Below, piece after piece: positions 62,012 to 64,000 of a DNA stretch of 64,000 bases. Under the pieces are notes generated by a model. That model was not told the origin of the DNA and ran no database searches. It worked only from the letters and a program-made list of their open reading frames with translations. This DNA is from Aliikangiella sp965214955. GTDB lineage: Bacteria > Pseudomonadota > Gammaproteobacteria > Enterobacterales > Kangiellaceae. The DNA lies in NCBI GenBank assembly GCA_965214955.1, contig CBDCCU010000009.1:310001-374000 (forward strand), in the 5' to 3' direction. Position 1 is the first letter of the stretch. Every line of letters begins with the position of its first letter. The position numbers and the translations under genes were made by a program.

Positions 62012-64000
62012 CTAGTGTGCTTGCTCCCAGTTTTCACCTTTACCCACATCAACCACTAAAGGCACGTTTAATTCAACGGCGTTTGCCATTAGTTCATTAA
62101 TTTTTTCGCTATATTCTTCGAGCTTTTCTTCGGCAACCTCAAAGACTAATTCATCGTGAACTTGCATAGTCATATAACAATCGGGGTTTTCTTCATCGAG
62201 CCAGTTTTGAATGTTAAGCATGGCTATTTTAATAATATCTGCGGCACTACCTTGCATTGGTGCATTAATAGCGGTTCGCTCTGCTGCTTGGCGCAACATG
62301 CCATTAGAGGCATTAATTTGTGGCAGGTACAAACGGCGACCAAACAAGGTTTCTACATAACCCAGCTCTTTAGCTTTTTGTTTGGTAGATTCCATATAGT
62401 CACTCACCCCCGGATAACGGGCAAAATAAGTGTCGATATAATGGGCGGCTTCATCATTGGTAATATTTAATTGTTTGGCTAAACCAAAGCGCGACATTCC
62501 ATAAATTAAACCAAAGTTTACTGCTTTAGCATGACGACGTTGTTCGCTATTAACTGCTTCTAGGTTAACGCCAAAAACTTCTGCGGCAGTGGCACGGTGA
62601 ATGTCTAAGTTTTCAGAAAAGGCTTTTAACAAGTTTGGATCTTGTGACAAATGCGCCATAATTCTTAGCTCAATTTGCGAGTAGTCAGCCGCCACAACTT
62701 TATAGCCTTTTGGCGCAATAAAGGCTTCGCGAATACTTCGTCCTTCTTCGGTTTTTACTGGAATATTTTGCAGGTTTGGCTCATTCGATGAAAGCCTGCC
62801 TGTTGCTGCTACCGCTTGATTATATGAAGTATGAACACGACCACTTCTTGGCTGAACCATTAGCGGTAGTTTATCGGTATAAGTGGATTTTAATTTTGAA
62901 AGTCCGCGATACTCCATAATCACTTTTGGCAATGGATAATCTAAGGCTAATTGCACTAAAACTTCTTCGGCAGTTGAAGGCTGTTTTTTAGGGGTTTTCT
63001 TTAACACTGGCAAGCCAAGTTTTTCAAATAAAATTTCTTGTAGCTGTTTTGGCGATCCTAAATTAAACGGTTGTCCTGCGAGTTCATGGGCTTTATTTTC
63101 TAGCTCAATAATTCGTTTGCCAAAATCATTACTTTTTTGTCTTAAGAAATCGGCGTCAATTAAAACCCCGCGATGCTCCATAGAAGAAAGTACATTCACT
63201 AATGGCATTTCTATTTCGTTAAAAATATTTTTAGGTCCTGCATCTTTTTCAAGTTTTTCCCAAATAGCATGATGCAATTGTAAAGTTACATCGGCATCTT
63301 CTGCGGCATATTTGCTAGCAATTTCTAAGTCAATTTGATCAAAAGTTACCTGTTTTTTGCCTTTGCCTGCAATATCTTCGTAATGGATACATTCGTGGTT
63401 TAAATATTTTTGTGCCAAGGTGTTCATATCGTGACGATTAGCCACGCTGTTTAAACAGTATGATTCCAGCATAGTGTCATAAGCCACACCTTGTAAGTGA
63501 ATGCCTACGCTAACAAAAATACTTTGATCATATTTTATATTTTGACCAATTTTGCCAATGTTTGGATCTTCCAAAATTGGTTTTAATTTTTGGATAACTA
63601 GCTCTAAACTCAATTGTTCTGGCGCACCTGGATATTGATGGCTAATAGGCAAATAAGCAGCATCACCTGCGGCAACCGCAAAAGATATTCCCACCAAATC
63701 GGCGGCAATAATATTGAGGCTGGTAGTTTCGGTATCTACGGCAAATATTTTTGCTTGGCTGAGTTTTTCTACCCAAGTATTTAAATCGGCTTCTGTTAAA
63801 ATGGTTTGGTAGTTTGAGCTATCAACTGAGCTTTCGGGCTTTTCTGCTTGAGTAAGTGCTGAACTTTCTGATTTTTCTGGCAATACTGACTTGCCCGATG
63901 TCACTTCTTTATGCCAAGTTTTAAATTGATATTCAGCAAATAACGCTTCGAGCTTTTCATTATTGGCTTTATTAACGGCTAAATCATCTAACCCAAAATC
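62012..64000 (-). CDS. polA: DNA polymerase I, partial (5' end outside window)
   Basis: The reading frame is open to the right edge and lacks the N-terminal 5' nuclease. The 3'-5' exonuclease domain starts with AVDTETTSL and keeps its acidic residues (also KYAAEDADVTLQL). The polymerase has motif A AADYSQIELRIMAHL, motif B RRHAKAVNFGLIYGMS and motif C MQVHDELVFEV. A lysine- and proline-rich linker (KKTPKKQPSTAEE) is typical. It fills gaps in repair and removes RNA primers. The stop is TAG at 62012-62014. Confidence 0.95.
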   Translation of the reverse strand, partial: DFGLDDLAVNKANNEKLEALFAEYQFKTWHKEVTSGKSVLPEKSESSALTQAEKPESSVDSSNYQTILTEADLNTWVEKLSQAKIFAVDTETTSLNIIAADLVGISFAVAAGDAAYLPISHQYPGAPEQLSLELVIQKLKPILEDPNIGKIGQNIKYDQSIFVSVGIHLQGVAYDTMLESYCLNSVANRHDMNTLAQKYLNHECIHYEDIAGKGKKQVTFDQIDLEIASKYAAEDADVTLQLHHAIWEKLEKDAGPKNIFNEIEMPLVNVLSSMEHRGVLIDADFLRQKSNDFGKRIIELENKAHELAGQPFNLGSPKQLQEILFEKLGLPVLKKTPKKQPSTAEEVLVQLALDYPLPKVIMEYRGLSKLKSTYTDKLPLMVQPRSGRVHTSYNQAVAATGRLSSNEPNLQNIPVKTEEGRSIREAFIAPKGYKVVAADYSQIELRIMAHLSQDPNLLKAFSENLDIHRATAAEVFGVNLEAVNSEQRRHAKAVNFGLIYGMSRFGLAKQLNITNDEAAHYIDTYFARYPGVSDYMESTKQKAKELGYVETLFGRRLYLPQINASNGMLRQAAERTAINAPMQGSAADIIKIAMLNIQNWLDEENPDCYMTMQVHDELVFEVAEEKLEEYSEKINELMANAVELNVPLVVDVGKGENWEQAH

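Noticed and set aside
1..64000. CRISPR arrays, tRNA or rRNA genes and prophage modules.
   Set aside because: No regularly spaced direct repeats, no recognisable cloverleaf or rRNA sequence, and no phage structural genes were seen.

Overview
The window is AT-rich chromosomal DNA, densely coded on both strands. It comes from a gammaproteobacterium, most likely a marine Alteromonadales- or Kangiella-like lineage. This rests on fadBA, pepQ/yigZ, ubiK, elaA, phhAB, comM, rep and polA together with pqiABC and several GGDEF/EAL proteins; the genus cannot be fixed by reading alone. No tRNA, rRNA, CRISPR array or prophage is visible.

Layout. 1-8.5 kb: the end of modC, a pqiA-pqiA-pqiB-pqiC envelope lipid transport operon, two GGDEF/EAL proteins and ubiK. 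8.5-11.6 kb: small genes, an 85-bp miniature element, an acyltransferase and a REP/RAYT locus with a decayed transposase. 11.6-16 kb: SirB2, YigZ, PepQ, an amidohydrolase and an Mpo1-like protein. 16-22.3 kb: a membrane GGDEF/EAL protein and the fadBA beta-oxidation operon with a FadR-like operator inside its promoter. 22.3-34 kb: a kinase/regulator pair, ElaA, a peroxiredoxin-like protein, a DUF885 protein, a Ser/Thr kinase with cysteine-paired TPR-like repeats, a thioredoxin-like protein, a TonB-dependent receptor and an AraC regulator. 34-35 kb: a small gene cleanly split by a 262-bp MITE. 35-45 kb: a secreted subtilase, a Y-family polymerase plus SRAP-like gene pair behind a 34-bp palindrome, comM and rep. 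45-53 kb: an ECF sigma locus, phhAB with a divergent MocR regulator, a SIMPL-domain protein and an S9 peptidase.

53-62 kb is the most disturbed part. An RND pump gene and its adaptor carry six single-base frameshifts. A Fic gene is truncated and joined to the tail of a duplicated neighbour. Two ~100-bp palindromic repeats flank that segment. Near by are an orphan antitoxin-like gene, a second ECF sigma operon and a vapBC pair with a broken toxin. The window ends inside polA.

How the genes work together: fadBA supplies beta-oxidation, and PhhA/PhhB convert phenylalanine to tyrosine, probably under the divergent MocR regulator. Three EAL proteins point to c-di-GMP turnover. The strongest candidates for something little described are the Y-polymerase/SRAP-like pair with its palindromic operator, the kinase with four C-x7-C periplasmic repeats, and the TA-targeting MITE family.
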